This document shows positions 8,701 through 15,486 of a stretch of 17,312 nucleotides of DNA, piece by piece (position 1 is the stretch's first letter; the number at the start of each line of letters is the position of its first letter). Made by a program: the position numbers and the translations under genes. Location of the stretch: the NCBI GenBank assembly GCA_964429355.1, contig CAYSCH010000196.1, forward strand, positions 1 to 17,312. Direction: 5' to 3'. The DNA comes from JAAYAY01 sp964429355 (GTDB lineage Bacteria > Planctomycetota > Planctomycetia > Pirellulales > Thermoguttaceae). The notes under the pieces were generated by a model that worked only from the letters and a program-made list of their open reading frames with translations, was not told the origin of the DNA and did not search any database.

Positions 8701-9369
8701 GCTATTAGCCTCGACACAGAGTCGTTCACCCTTAAGAGAGTCATGTTCTCTCCCGACGACCGTATCGTGGCAATCCAAGGATACCAGAGCCAGTCATATA
8801 CGGACGTCTTGTGGCTCTTCGAGAGTCGTTCGGGTCGACTGTTGGACCGCTGGGTGGTTCCGGCCAGCGCAGGTTGTCAGTGGCAGGGCTTGGACAGAAT
8901 CGTCGTTGCGGACCGACAAGGCGGTATCACGCACATCAATCTTGCGACCCGTACTATGCGGACTGTTTGCGAGAACGACCAACTCTGGACCGTCGAATTC
9001 GATCCTAAAGGCCGCTTTGCCGCGGCGGCGACCGGTCGCTCCACGGTCAAGTTCGTCAATCTTCAGACCGCCCAAACGATCGCAACCTGGCTTTACACCA
9101 ACGACGGCCAGAACATGGTCATCTCCCCCGAGGGCCATTGGCGAGGAGATCCGGGAGTAGAGAAGAAGATCGTCTATGTTGTCGACACCGTCGACGGCCA
9201 GGAAACGCTCACCCCCGACCATATGCGCGACAAATACGGCTGGGTTAACGACCCTTCGAAGGTCGTCGTGAAATGGCCCGAACCGATGACAGAGGCCATG
9301 GCAGACGCGACAACTCAGTCAAAGGAGACTTCCCTTGTGCCAGGAACAGAGGGGAACGCCACGGAATGA
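5740..9369 (+). CDS. Membrane Ser/Thr kinase with zinc ribbon and WD40 sensor, paralogue 2
   Basis: A 1,209-residue protein of the same plan as paralogue 1. The zinc ribbon has C7, C12, C29 and C32 in a layout like MJ0042-type ribbons (SADDSKVGKRVKCPECGH). The kinase spans about 74-336 with GSGGFG at 82-87, K104, E123, HRD 195-197, DFG 215-217 and APE 242-244, all intact. The membrane helix is at about 359-383, followed by an Ala/Glu/Arg-rich probable coiled coil to about 480. WD40-like blades fill about 530-1115, and the conserved tail starts near 1124 (MVISPEGHWRG) and ends in KWPEP plus a variable end. The ATG at 5740 overlaps the previous stop as ATGA, which indicates translational coupling; AGAAGG lies about 12 bases upstream. 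The kinase half is very close to paralogue 1, while the propeller region is only loosely similar, so the ligand sensed outside probably differs. The ligand is unknown. Confidence 0.93.
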   Translation: MKIQVHCTNPSCGAILSADDSKVGKRVKCPECGHAITIGAGDRSETPVPLETRPIKARAPGKEQAAPLPKQIGRFEIRKRLGSGGFGTVYLAHDPVLDRDVALKVPQSSVLENPGAKERFLREPKAAAQLQHPNIVPIFDTGTDGEHHYIASAFIEGKTLQETIALDRLDFRHSAELVRKLAGALDYAHSKGVVHRDVKPANVMVDNSGQPMLMDFGLAHLQESEDQLTRDGAVMGTPAYMAPEQADRGRGEVGPASDQYALGVVLYHLLCGEPPFSGPPSVVLFNVLNQEPKGPRVHNSAIPKDLETVCLKAMAKEPEARYRDCAALADDLHLWLNDEPIRARRMGPAVRFGRWCRKNPALASSTLLAFAFLAASTVLFAFYSRTAEARAVAEQKRYEIELRQCNVQAELALRQADYVAAIKRLSTAKTVLEREQAKSLAEETLQRDHASKAILLQEELALAEQRGAKLSARLAAIKKELEADWYQEPTIPGRATANMRHRVGVGERLNNYAIVRRPSPIPGVRSWTIEMTPSRGAITSCEFSPNQQYMAVGSRDGVMRIWQVSPLQLRYVIAPLTSEFASLEHPPVWSPCGNYLAFLLGHQIHVWDVHECREILTARAQSSAGFLSWSSCGRWIADGSALYDVKTQEWSPSLDGERALHAFSPDGSRLATSVPDSGVIKIWDIRKREVIREIRFGSAFGGGQISWSPDGSYLAQSHRASNSTGIYNVADGSLVTMLKICHPYWDSSMSWARNPQRLAVFPGGQAISWSPSEGQQPIPEMSGFGSISPDGRLVAKFSFSSILLVDAASGKQISLNGGPESVGEGPPPAKYTHCMAIDPTGQMLSRVLYYGQSDDYLRIVELDGLKEFHADPFHKLSGGVAWVGNNGTLLRTDSWDNQTQVGIANMATGAVRFWDAGIVDQFNYIASSPNGQLTLIGDGRSTVLVQLDSPETLKQIAASGPVAWSQSGKLFAVGIEVFDTKTLNTLAAISLDTESFTLKRVMFSPDDRIVAIQGYQSQSYTDVLWLFESRSGRLLDRWVVPASAGCQWQGLDRIVVADRQGGITHINLATRTMRTVCENDQLWTVEFDPKGRFAAAATGRSTVKFVNLQTAQTIATWLYTNDGQNMVISPEGHWRGDPGVEKKIVYVVDTVDGQETLTPDHMRDKYGWVNDPSKVVVKWPEPMTEAMADATTQSKETSLVPGTEGNATE

Positions 9370-12300
9370 AGATTGAAGCTCAATGTACCAACGCGTCCTG
9401 CAAGGCGCCCATTTCAGCTGACGATTCACGGATCGGCCAGACAGTGGTCTGCCCTCAGTGCGGGCATGAGACGATGATCCGGCCAGATGGCGAAACCGCC
9501 GCTCCACTTGATTCGACGCACGATTCCTCGCAATCGCATGCGGCCAATTCGACTCAGAAGAAGACCGAGAAGGGCAAGGCTTTAGTGCCTCGTCAAATCG
9601 GTCGGTTCGAGATTCGTAAACGGCTCGGCTCCGGCGGTTTCGGGACGGTCTACCTCGCCCACGATCCGGTTCTCGATCGCGACGTGGCCCTGAAGGTGCC
9701 CCAACCTGCCGTGCTGGAGAATCCCAGGGCCAGGGAGCGTTTCCTTCGTGAACCCAAGGCGGCTGCCCAACTCCAGCATCCCAACATCGTGCCTATCTTC
9801 GACACGGGTACCGACGGCGAGCACCATTACATCGCGTCGGCATACATTGAAGGCAAGACTCTGCAAGAGACAATCGCGCAGGAGAGACTCGATTTCCGCA
9901 GGAGTGCCGAACTCGTTCGCGATCTGGCCGGTGCGCTCGATTACGCCCATTCCAAGGGCATTGTCCACCGCGACGTCAAGCCGGCCAATGTGATGGTCAA
10001 CGCGTCCGGTCAGCCGATGCTCATGGATTTTGGCTTGGCCCATCTCCAAGAGTCGGAAGACCAGCTAACTCGCGATGGGGCCATCATGGGCACGCCAGCG
10101 TACATGGCACCGGAGCAGGCCGATCGTGCCCAAGGCGAGGTCGGCCCTGCCAGCGACCAGTACGCCCTGGGTGTCGTTCTCTACCATCTTGTTTGTGGTG
10201 AGCCACCCTTTAGTGGCCCGCCGAGCGTTGTGCTGTTCAACCTGCTCAATCAGGAGCCCAAGGCTCCACGGGCGCAAGACGCGTCGATCCCGAAGGATTT
10301 GGAAACGATCTGTTTGAAGGCAATGGCGAAGGATCCGGGGGCTCGCTATCCGGACTGTGCTGCCCTGGCGGAAGATCTGCGGCGGTGGCTTGGCGACGAG
10401 CCGATCCAAGCACGGCGAATAGGGCCTATGGAACGGTTCGGCCGCTGGTACCGTAAGAATCCGGCACTTGCTGCTTCGACCATCCTCGCCTTTGTCCTGC
10501 TTGCTGCCTCGACCATCCTCTTTGCATCCTATTGGCAAACTGCAGAGGATCGGAGTCTTGCAGAGCAGGCAAGGCACGCCGAGGAACTGAAACGGAAGAT
10601 CAGTGAGACCGCCCTATCAGAGCGAGAGCGCGATGTACAACTCGCCCAGGGCAAACTCGCGGAGGCAGAGAACTTCCTGGAAGAAGAATCGGCTCGGCGG
10701 GAGTTGGCGGAAGCGGAGCGAAAGCTACTTGATGCCAAGTCACGAGTTTTGGCCGAAGAAAAGCAGACCGTCGAGCAAGCACGGCTTGAAGCGGAGACAT
10801 CCCGTGAACAACTGGCTGGACAATTGGAGAAGACCCAAGAAGACCTTGAATTCGAACGCTGCTTGAAGAACCCCAAGGTGCCCGAGTTGGCTCCGATCGT
10901 CACGGCCAGAAAGCCCGGCGAACCACTCAACGTCAATGCACTCGTCTCTAACCCTGTACCACTTCCCCGTGTCAAGTCATGGACGATCGAGACCACGGCG
11001 ATCAGGGGCGACGTACAGCCCACACTTATGGAGTATAGTCCCGATGGGACAGAACTTGCCGTTGGCACGGCTGCGGGTGTCGTCCGGCTCTACGATACCG
11101 AAACGTCGTTGCTCCGCCGAGCTATCGTGTGCACAAAGGGCACAGGCGTTAGGGGATTGTCTTGGTCGCCAGACGGTAGCCACATTGCTGTAACGACAGA
11201 CCATGAGTGTGCCCTGCTGATCTTCCAGGTCGATCCACTGCCGAGACTCGTTGCTTGCCTGCCCACAAATGGATGTGTTTATGTGTCCTGGAGCCCTGAC
11301 GGTACGCGTGTGGCCAATGGCGGAACAATATACGACCTTGCCAACGGCAAGAGGATCGATTTATTGGATGAACTTGACATTTTCGCCTCAGAATGGTCAC
11401 CTGATGCGACACAATTGGCCATCGGTTGTAACTCTTCAGTTCAGATTTGGGACGTCAAGAATCGCAAGATCGCCCGGGAACTGAACGAGCATGGGAATGA
11501 TCGTGCGGATCAACTGGCTTGGTCACCGCGAGGCGATGTGTTGGCAATCGGCACATTGAATCCGAAAAAGACCTATTTGTATTCCACAAGGACGGGAGAA
11601 GTAATAGCAAGCATTCTTGAAGACAATGCGGTCCCCTGGTGTTGGACGGCGGATTCGAGATGGCTCCTGGTGGACTTCGCCGGTCACGGCGAGAGCACAC
11701 TCTGGAATCCGTTCTCTGGAGACCGAGTTTCTGTAAGCGGGGTCAGTGGTTTTGTGCTCTCACCAAATCAGCTTTGGGTTGCAGGACTGCCAGGCAACCA
11801 CCGACCGGGACTTTCGTTTGTCAATCTACGTGATGGTAGCAAGACCTCGACGGAAGCCTTTGCTGGGATACTTGGCGACTTGCGATTCTCAATGACCGGG
11901 AAGTGGCTGGCCTCCGCGATTGCATCTTGGGCAGGCACCGATGAGATTCGAGTAATGTCTGTGGAGGACCGAACTTCCTTTCGCAGTGTACCTGTCGCTG
12001 ACCCCACGTTACCATTCTTTGACTGGGTCGGCGAGCGACCTGTGATTTCTACGGCGAAGTATGGCCAACGCCTGATTAACTTCACCGACGTTTCGACGCT
12101 TGAGAGGCTCGACGTAGCCTGGCAAGATGGGCCACCTTCTGCAACAAGCCTGCTTTGTTCTCCAGACGGCAAATACGCCTTAGTGTCAAGGAAAGACGCA
12201 GGGGCTGTCCTTTTGGAAGTCAAGTCTGGAAGACAAGTGGCGATGATTCCAGTCGCGAACCAAGCATGTTGGTCAAACGATGGCAAGCGATTCCTGATTG

Positions 12301-13004
12301 GCAGGACAGTATTCTCAGCTCATGACGGCAAGAAGCTTGCATCGCTTTCGTTTCCCACCGCAGATGAGTCAATTCTCGCCTGTGCGTTTTCAAAAGACGG
12401 AGCAGAAGTCGCGTTCTCTAGCGAGAACGGACGACTTTATATTGTTGACGTGGCATCGAGCCAAGTGGTCGACCATTGGCTAATAGGAGTGCAATCGCCA
12501 AGTGTTATTTGGTGGTCGGATTCTAGTAATCAATTGCGAATAGTCAGCCAAGTCGGTACAGTTCATCACGTAGATCGTGCGGCGGGACAGACACGGGAGA
12601 TAGATGTCAATTGCGACTGGTACGATGTCGATATCCACCCCGACGGAAGCTACGCAGCAGCAAAGGCCCGCTGGGCCGGAGAGGCTGTCGTCTTCATCGA
12701 TATAGAATCGGGCGATCGGTTGGCCACTTGGCTTTCGCTGAATGCTGGCAAGAACATGATGATCTCGCCGGGGGGACACTGGCGGGGACCAAAGGAAGTG
12801 GACAACGAGATCGTCTACGTCGTGGAAACGATCGACGGGCAGGAGACTCTCACACCCGCTCAGATGCGCGACAAGTATGGCTGGATCAACGACCCTTCCA
12901 AAGTCGAGATCAAATGGCCCGAGCCTGTCAAGGAAGACAGCACTCCTGCCGGAAAACTTGGCGGAATTGGTACAGTTCAGAAGAGTGATAGTGCCGTTGA
13001 ATAG
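9366..13004 (+). CDS. Membrane Ser/Thr kinase with zinc ribbon and WD40 sensor, paralogue 3
   Basis: A 1,212-residue protein, third of the tandem set. The zinc ribbon has C7, C12, C29 and C32. A polar linker of about 45 residues leads to the kinase at about 80-342: GSGGFG at 88-93, K110, E129, HRD 201-203, DFG 221-223, APE 248-250. The membrane helix is at about 365-390. A long Glu/Arg/Ala/Lys-rich coiled coil runs from about 392 to 500 and is the clearest of the three. WD40-like blades with WSPDG turns follow to about 1125, then the conserved tail (MMISPGGHWRG near 1132, DGQETLTP, YGWINDPSKV, KWPEP). The start at 9366 overlaps the previous stop as ATGA, with GAGGGG about 12 bases upstream. 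The DNA of the kinase start is a mosaic: identical to paralogue 1 for 197 bp, then identical to paralogue 2. It is followed by 81 non-coding bases and then the FHA kinase. Confidence 0.93.
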   Translation: MKIEAQCTNASCKAPISADDSRIGQTVVCPQCGHETMIRPDGETAAPLDSTHDSSQSHAANSTQKKTEKGKALVPRQIGRFEIRKRLGSGGFGTVYLAHDPVLDRDVALKVPQPAVLENPRARERFLREPKAAAQLQHPNIVPIFDTGTDGEHHYIASAYIEGKTLQETIAQERLDFRRSAELVRDLAGALDYAHSKGIVHRDVKPANVMVNASGQPMLMDFGLAHLQESEDQLTRDGAIMGTPAYMAPEQADRAQGEVGPASDQYALGVVLYHLVCGEPPFSGPPSVVLFNLLNQEPKAPRAQDASIPKDLETICLKAMAKDPGARYPDCAALAEDLRRWLGDEPIQARRIGPMERFGRWYRKNPALAASTILAFVLLAASTILFASYWQTAEDRSLAEQARHAEELKRKISETALSERERDVQLAQGKLAEAENFLEEESARRELAEAERKLLDAKSRVLAEEKQTVEQARLEAETSREQLAGQLEKTQEDLEFERCLKNPKVPELAPIVTARKPGEPLNVNALVSNPVPLPRVKSWTIETTAIRGDVQPTLMEYSPDGTELAVGTAAGVVRLYDTETSLLRRAIVCTKGTGVRGLSWSPDGSHIAVTTDHECALLIFQVDPLPRLVACLPTNGCVYVSWSPDGTRVANGGTIYDLANGKRIDLLDELDIFASEWSPDATQLAIGCNSSVQIWDVKNRKIARELNEHGNDRADQLAWSPRGDVLAIGTLNPKKTYLYSTRTGEVIASILEDNAVPWCWTADSRWLLVDFAGHGESTLWNPFSGDRVSVSGVSGFVLSPNQLWVAGLPGNHRPGLSFVNLRDGSKTSTEAFAGILGDLRFSMTGKWLASAIASWAGTDEIRVMSVEDRTSFRSVPVADPTLPFFDWVGERPVISTAKYGQRLINFTDVSTLERLDVAWQDGPPSATSLLCSPDGKYALVSRKDAGAVLLEVKSGRQVAMIPVANQACWSNDGKRFLIGRTVFSAHDGKKLASLSFPTADESILACAFSKDGAEVAFSSENGRLYIVDVASSQVVDHWLIGVQSPSVIWWSDSSNQLRIVSQVGTVHHVDRAAGQTREIDVNCDWYDVDIHPDGSYAAAKARWAGEAVVFIDIESGDRLATWLSLNAGKNMMISPGGHWRGPKEVDNEIVYVVETIDGQETLTPAQMRDKYGWINDPSKVEIKWPEPVKEDSTPAGKLGGIGTVQKSDSAVE
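9597..9793 (+). repeat. 197-bp perfect repeat in kinase domain, copy 2
   Basis: Identical to 2459-2655. The identity to paralogue 1 ends at 9793, while an overlapping 74-bp perfect identity to paralogue 2 (6118-6191 against 9762-9835) carries on to 9835. The switch marks a likely conversion boundary. Confidence 0.95.
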
Positions 13005-13085
13005 CGGGGCGCGTATTGATTGGAATCAGCGTTCCCAAGAGATTCGTGTTGCCGTTCTCGTCTTACCCGGGATTCGCGTCAACCC
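13005..13085 (+). other. Short spacer between WD40 kinase 3 and FHA kinase
   Basis: There are 81 bases without a visible terminator or convincing promoter, so read-through transcription into the FHA kinase is likely. No Shine-Dalgarno stands before the ATG at 13086. Confidence 0.4.
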
Positions 13086-14372
13086 ATGCCCATCACCCTG
13101 CAAGTCATCGAAGGCCCCCACGAGGGGCGCCGTTTTGAGTTTGACGGGCGCGAGAATTTCGTCGTCGGCCGTGCCAGCGTGGCCCACTTCCGGCTGATCA
13201 AGGACGATCGGCATATCTCCCGCATTCATTTCATGATCGAGATGAACCCACCCCAATGCCGGCTCGTCGATATGGGGAGCCGTAACGGGACCTACGTCAA
13301 TGGAGACCGCGTCCGGGCGGCTATTCTCAAACACGGCGATCTGATCCGTGCCGGAAGAACCACGATGCGTTTGACGCTGCTCGACGGACGAGTGACTGAA
13401 AGCCCCGGTGCGACGGAAACGTATCGTCGGGAGAAGGCCATCGCCTCAAGTGTGCACGGGTTGGATCTGACCGAGGCCCATGTTCCAAGCCGATCGCCAG
13501 CAACCGAGGTCGACGAAACGGCCGGGCACGAAGCGCCGAAGATGCCGAAGATACCAGGTTTCGAGCTGCTTACCGAACTCGGTCGAGGCGGAATGGGCGT
13601 GGTCTATCTGGGAAATCGGCTCTCGGATAACGGCCAGGCGGCGATCAAAACCATCCAGCCGGCAGTAGCGGGGGCAGATGACGAAGTGGCACGCTTTCTC
13701 CGGGAGGCACGGGTTCTCGCAGACCTCCGCCATCCGAATATCGTCCGCTTTGAGGCCATGGGCGAAGTCGGCGGACTTCTTTACTTCGTTATGGAATATG
13801 TCAAAGGCACCGATGCCATGCAGGCCCTTCATCGCGAGGGCCCCATGGAGACCAGTCGGGCGGTCCGCATGGTCTGCGACGCCTTGGACGCCCTGGAATT
13901 TGCCCACGCACGCGGTTATGTCCACCGCGATGTCAAACCGTCCAACCTGCTCCTTGAAGGCGAGCCGGGCTTCGAAACCTGCAAACTGGCGGATTTCGGA
14001 CTCGCCAAGGCCTATAACAGCTCTCCCTTGAGCGGCGTGACCATGATGGACGGGATCGGCGGCACCATTCCTTATATGCCACCCGAACAGATAACCAACT
14101 ATCGCGATGCCAAGCCTCCGGCCGATCAGTATTCCGCGGCGGCCACCCTCTACCACCTTCTTACCGGCCACTACGTTTACGACTTTGGCGATCTGCCGGC
14201 CCATAAACGGATGGGAAAGATACTCTTAGAGGCCCCGGTGACGATTCTGGATCGGCGGTCCGACCTCCCGCCCGGCCTGGCCGAGCCAATTCACCGTGCC
14301 CTCCAGCGAGATCCAGCCCATCGCTTCCCAGATGCACATAGTTTTCGTCAGGCGCTTGTGCCGTTTGGGTGA
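13086..14372 (+). CDS. Soluble FHA-domain Ser/Thr protein kinase
   Basis: A 428-residue protein. The N-terminal FHA domain (about 5-98) shows the family's phosphothreonine-binding residues: GR at 28-29, ISRIHF at 44-49 and SRNGTYVNG at 65-73. A linker of about 55 residues leads to a kinase domain at 159-425 with glycine loop GRGGMG at 166-171, K188, E207, HRD at 280-282 followed by KPSN, DFG at 303-305 and PPE at 332-334 in the APE position. No membrane helix or C-terminal extension is present, so it should be cytoplasmic. The ATG at 13086 was chosen because the FHA strand starts directly after it; a TTG at 13020 is in frame, but neither has a good ribosome binding site. The gene is the last of the kinase cluster. 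FHA domains bind phosphothreonine peptides, so docking to one of the membrane kinases just upstream is a reasonable inference but is not shown. Confidence 0.92.
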   Translation: MPITLQVIEGPHEGRRFEFDGRENFVVGRASVAHFRLIKDDRHISRIHFMIEMNPPQCRLVDMGSRNGTYVNGDRVRAAILKHGDLIRAGRTTMRLTLLDGRVTESPGATETYRREKAIASSVHGLDLTEAHVPSRSPATEVDETAGHEAPKMPKIPGFELLTELGRGGMGVVYLGNRLSDNGQAAIKTIQPAVAGADDEVARFLREARVLADLRHPNIVRFEAMGEVGGLLYFVMEYVKGTDAMQALHREGPMETSRAVRMVCDALDALEFAHARGYVHRDVKPSNLLLEGEPGFETCKLADFGLAKAYNSSPLSGVTMMDGIGGTIPYMPPEQITNYRDAKPPADQYSAAATLYHLLTGHYVYDFGDLPAHKRMGKILLEAPVTILDRRSDLPPGLAEPIHRALQRDPAHRFPDAHSFRQALVPFG

Positions 14373-14407
14373 CGACATTCACGTGCGTGGCTTGTCTGTA
14401 AGTCGTT

Positions 14408-14438
14408 CTTTCGTGACGACACCTGTGTTCCACGAAAG
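14408..14438. terminator. Hairpin between convergent genes, possible terminator
   Basis: CTTTCGTG (14408-14415) pairs perfectly with CACGAAAG (14431-14438) around a 15-base loop that can itself pair (ACA with TGT). It sits 36 bases after the FHA kinase stop and 33 bases past the epimerase fragment stop on the other strand, so it could serve both. Neither side has a T run, so it is not a typical intrinsic terminator. Confidence 0.3.
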
Positions 14439-14470
14439 CGATCGACGAATTGAGACAAAGCAACACTCAT

Positions 14471-14814
14471 CTAAACGGGGCGCAATCGTTCCAGGATCTT
14501 CCAGCACACGAGTTGCATCCGCGGCAGGTGAAACGGTCCTTTCCAGAGATTGCCCTTGAGCGGCACGGAAATTCGGCCATCGCGGTGCAGGTGGCCGTAC
14601 CACTCGCCGAACTGGGGGTCGGGAAAGTGCCCATAGGCCCAGTCGTGTGCGAGGCGGTGCCACACGGCGTAGCGTTCCTCTCCCGTCAGATGGTAGGCAA
14701 GAAGCGTCGCGATGATCGCTTCGTTCTGGGGCCACCAAAATTTCATGTCGTGCCAGTACTCCTGGACGGGCCGATCGTGGACGTCGCGAAAGTAGAGTGT
14801 CAATTGCGACTCGT
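14471..14814 (-). pseudogene. AGE-family epimerase, C-terminal fragment only
   Basis: About 110 residues match the end of N-acylglucosamine 2-epimerase/cellobiose 2-epimerase family proteins, which are usually about 400 residues. Seen are YFRDVHDRPVQEYWHDMK, then KFWWPQNEAIIATLLAY, then a WYGHLHRDG turn, and the closing KGPFHLPRM. These follow family order, and the final motif carries what I take to be one of the family's catalytic histidines. Similarity begins near 14814 and nothing epimerase-like lies upstream on the strand; the first two thirds are absent. The open frame extends a little further up, but its residues (Gly/Pro/Arg-rich) look unrelated, and the only start codon is an internal TTG at 14803. 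The break coincides with a GC-rich hairpin and a repeat-rich region, so the gene was probably cut by rearrangement. The family reaction is epimerisation or isomerisation of sugars at C2; this fragment should be inactive. Confidence 0.8.
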
Positions 14815-14829
14815 GCGTAAGTAAATTCC

Positions 14830-14863
14830 CACGGGCACGTGGACCAGCGCCACCGTGCCCGTG
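14830..14863. repeat. Strong GC-rich inverted repeat at the epimerase break point
   Basis: CACGGGCAC (14830-14838) pairs with GTGCCCGTG (14855-14863), and GTGG (14839-14842) with CCAC (14850-14853), leaving one bulged C at 14854 and the 7-base loop ACCAGCG. The 13 base pairs make a very stable hairpin. It lies 16 bases beyond the last epimerase-like codon, so it may mark a recombination or element end. No T run follows. Confidence 0.6.
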
Positions 14864-15002
14864 AGGTCGCGCTCAACGTCGGCCTGACCGCAAGCCAAGC
14901 CGGCAGTCCGTTCGTGTCGGCCCGAGCCGCATCGAGTTAAGCCAACAACTTCGCGGCGAATGCCAGCCCGTGTTGTCGCCAGACCGTTTCGAATCATGCG
15001 TA
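14864..15002. other. Non-coding stretch before repeat copy 1
   Basis: No intact gene is seen. On the minus strand a short frame (FETVWRQHGLAFAAKLLA then stop, around 14939-14993) has the look of a protein end, possibly a transposase tail, but it is too short to assign. Confidence 0.35.
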
Positions 15003-15346
15003 GGTGTTTCTAATGGCATTTTCTAACCTATCAATCTATATCAACTAGTATCAATCATGCTCAAAACAACTCAGATGCAGTCAGTCTTGCCGCTGACGTT
15101 CACTGCGTATCGTTCTGACGCGTGTCCTGAAGAGCGCACAAAGTAGGCAACCTAGATAAGCATCCAGCGACGAGATCCCACGCACGCTCGGCAGTGGCTC
15201 GCCCGCTTGGAGGCCTCCCGGCGGTCCTGGCGACCGCCACCGATTTCAGTACGACGCCCGGACGCAGTCGTGGATGCGCGATCGACCTGCGGTCTGGCTC
15301 CCGAGCCGTCTTGGCTGCCCGTCGCATTCTTGGGCCATTCTCGCGC
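15003..15346. repeat. 344-bp direct repeat, copy 1
   Basis: Aligns without gaps to 16831-17174 at an offset of 1,828 bases. I count about 51 mismatches in 344 (about 85% identity), but only 4 in the first 135 or so bases. It begins GGTGTTTCTAATGGCA, contains three TATCAA units at 10-base spacing and a self-complementary block (GCAGT...ACTGC) that is unchanged in both copies. Open frames on the minus strand in the two copies differ by many amino-acid changes, so it is probably non-coding. It may be the conserved end of a mobile or RHS-associated element. Confidence 0.9.
15029..15054. repeat. Three TATCAA units phased every 10 bases (copy 1)
   Basis: TATCAA starts at 15029, 15039 and 15049, one helical turn apart, in an AT-rich patch within a GC-rich region. 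The same array recurs in repeat copy 2. The pattern resembles an iteron or a multi-site binding region. Confidence 0.6.
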
Positions 15347-15486
15347 CTCTAGAGGTTCACCAGCGTCATTCGCCCACATGGCTCCCACAGGCATCCCGAA
15401 CCGACTGCCCCATGCCCCGTTCTCTCGCCTCGCCGATTCCGGCATGCAATATCACCGACGGTAGTCACATTCGACCGACGCTCACG
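15347..15486. other. Non-coding stretch after repeat copy 1
   Basis: No gene, repeat or promoter that I can support; it has no counterpart after repeat copy 2. Confidence 0.4.

Noticed and set aside
13446..14204. Minus-strand open frame of 252 codons opposite the FHA kinase
   Set aside because: Antisense shadow of a kinase with all catalytic motifs; its residues mirror the kinase codons.
14939..14993. Possible transposase C-terminal tail on the minus strand (ETVWRQHGLAFAAKLLA)
   Set aside because: Only 18 residues between stops; too short to assign to a transposase family.
15100..15327. Minus-strand frames in both 344-bp repeats that encode similar 65-75 residue peptides
   Set aside because: They align only because the repeats have no gaps. 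Most differences change the amino acid and there is no ribosome binding site, so coding is unlikely.
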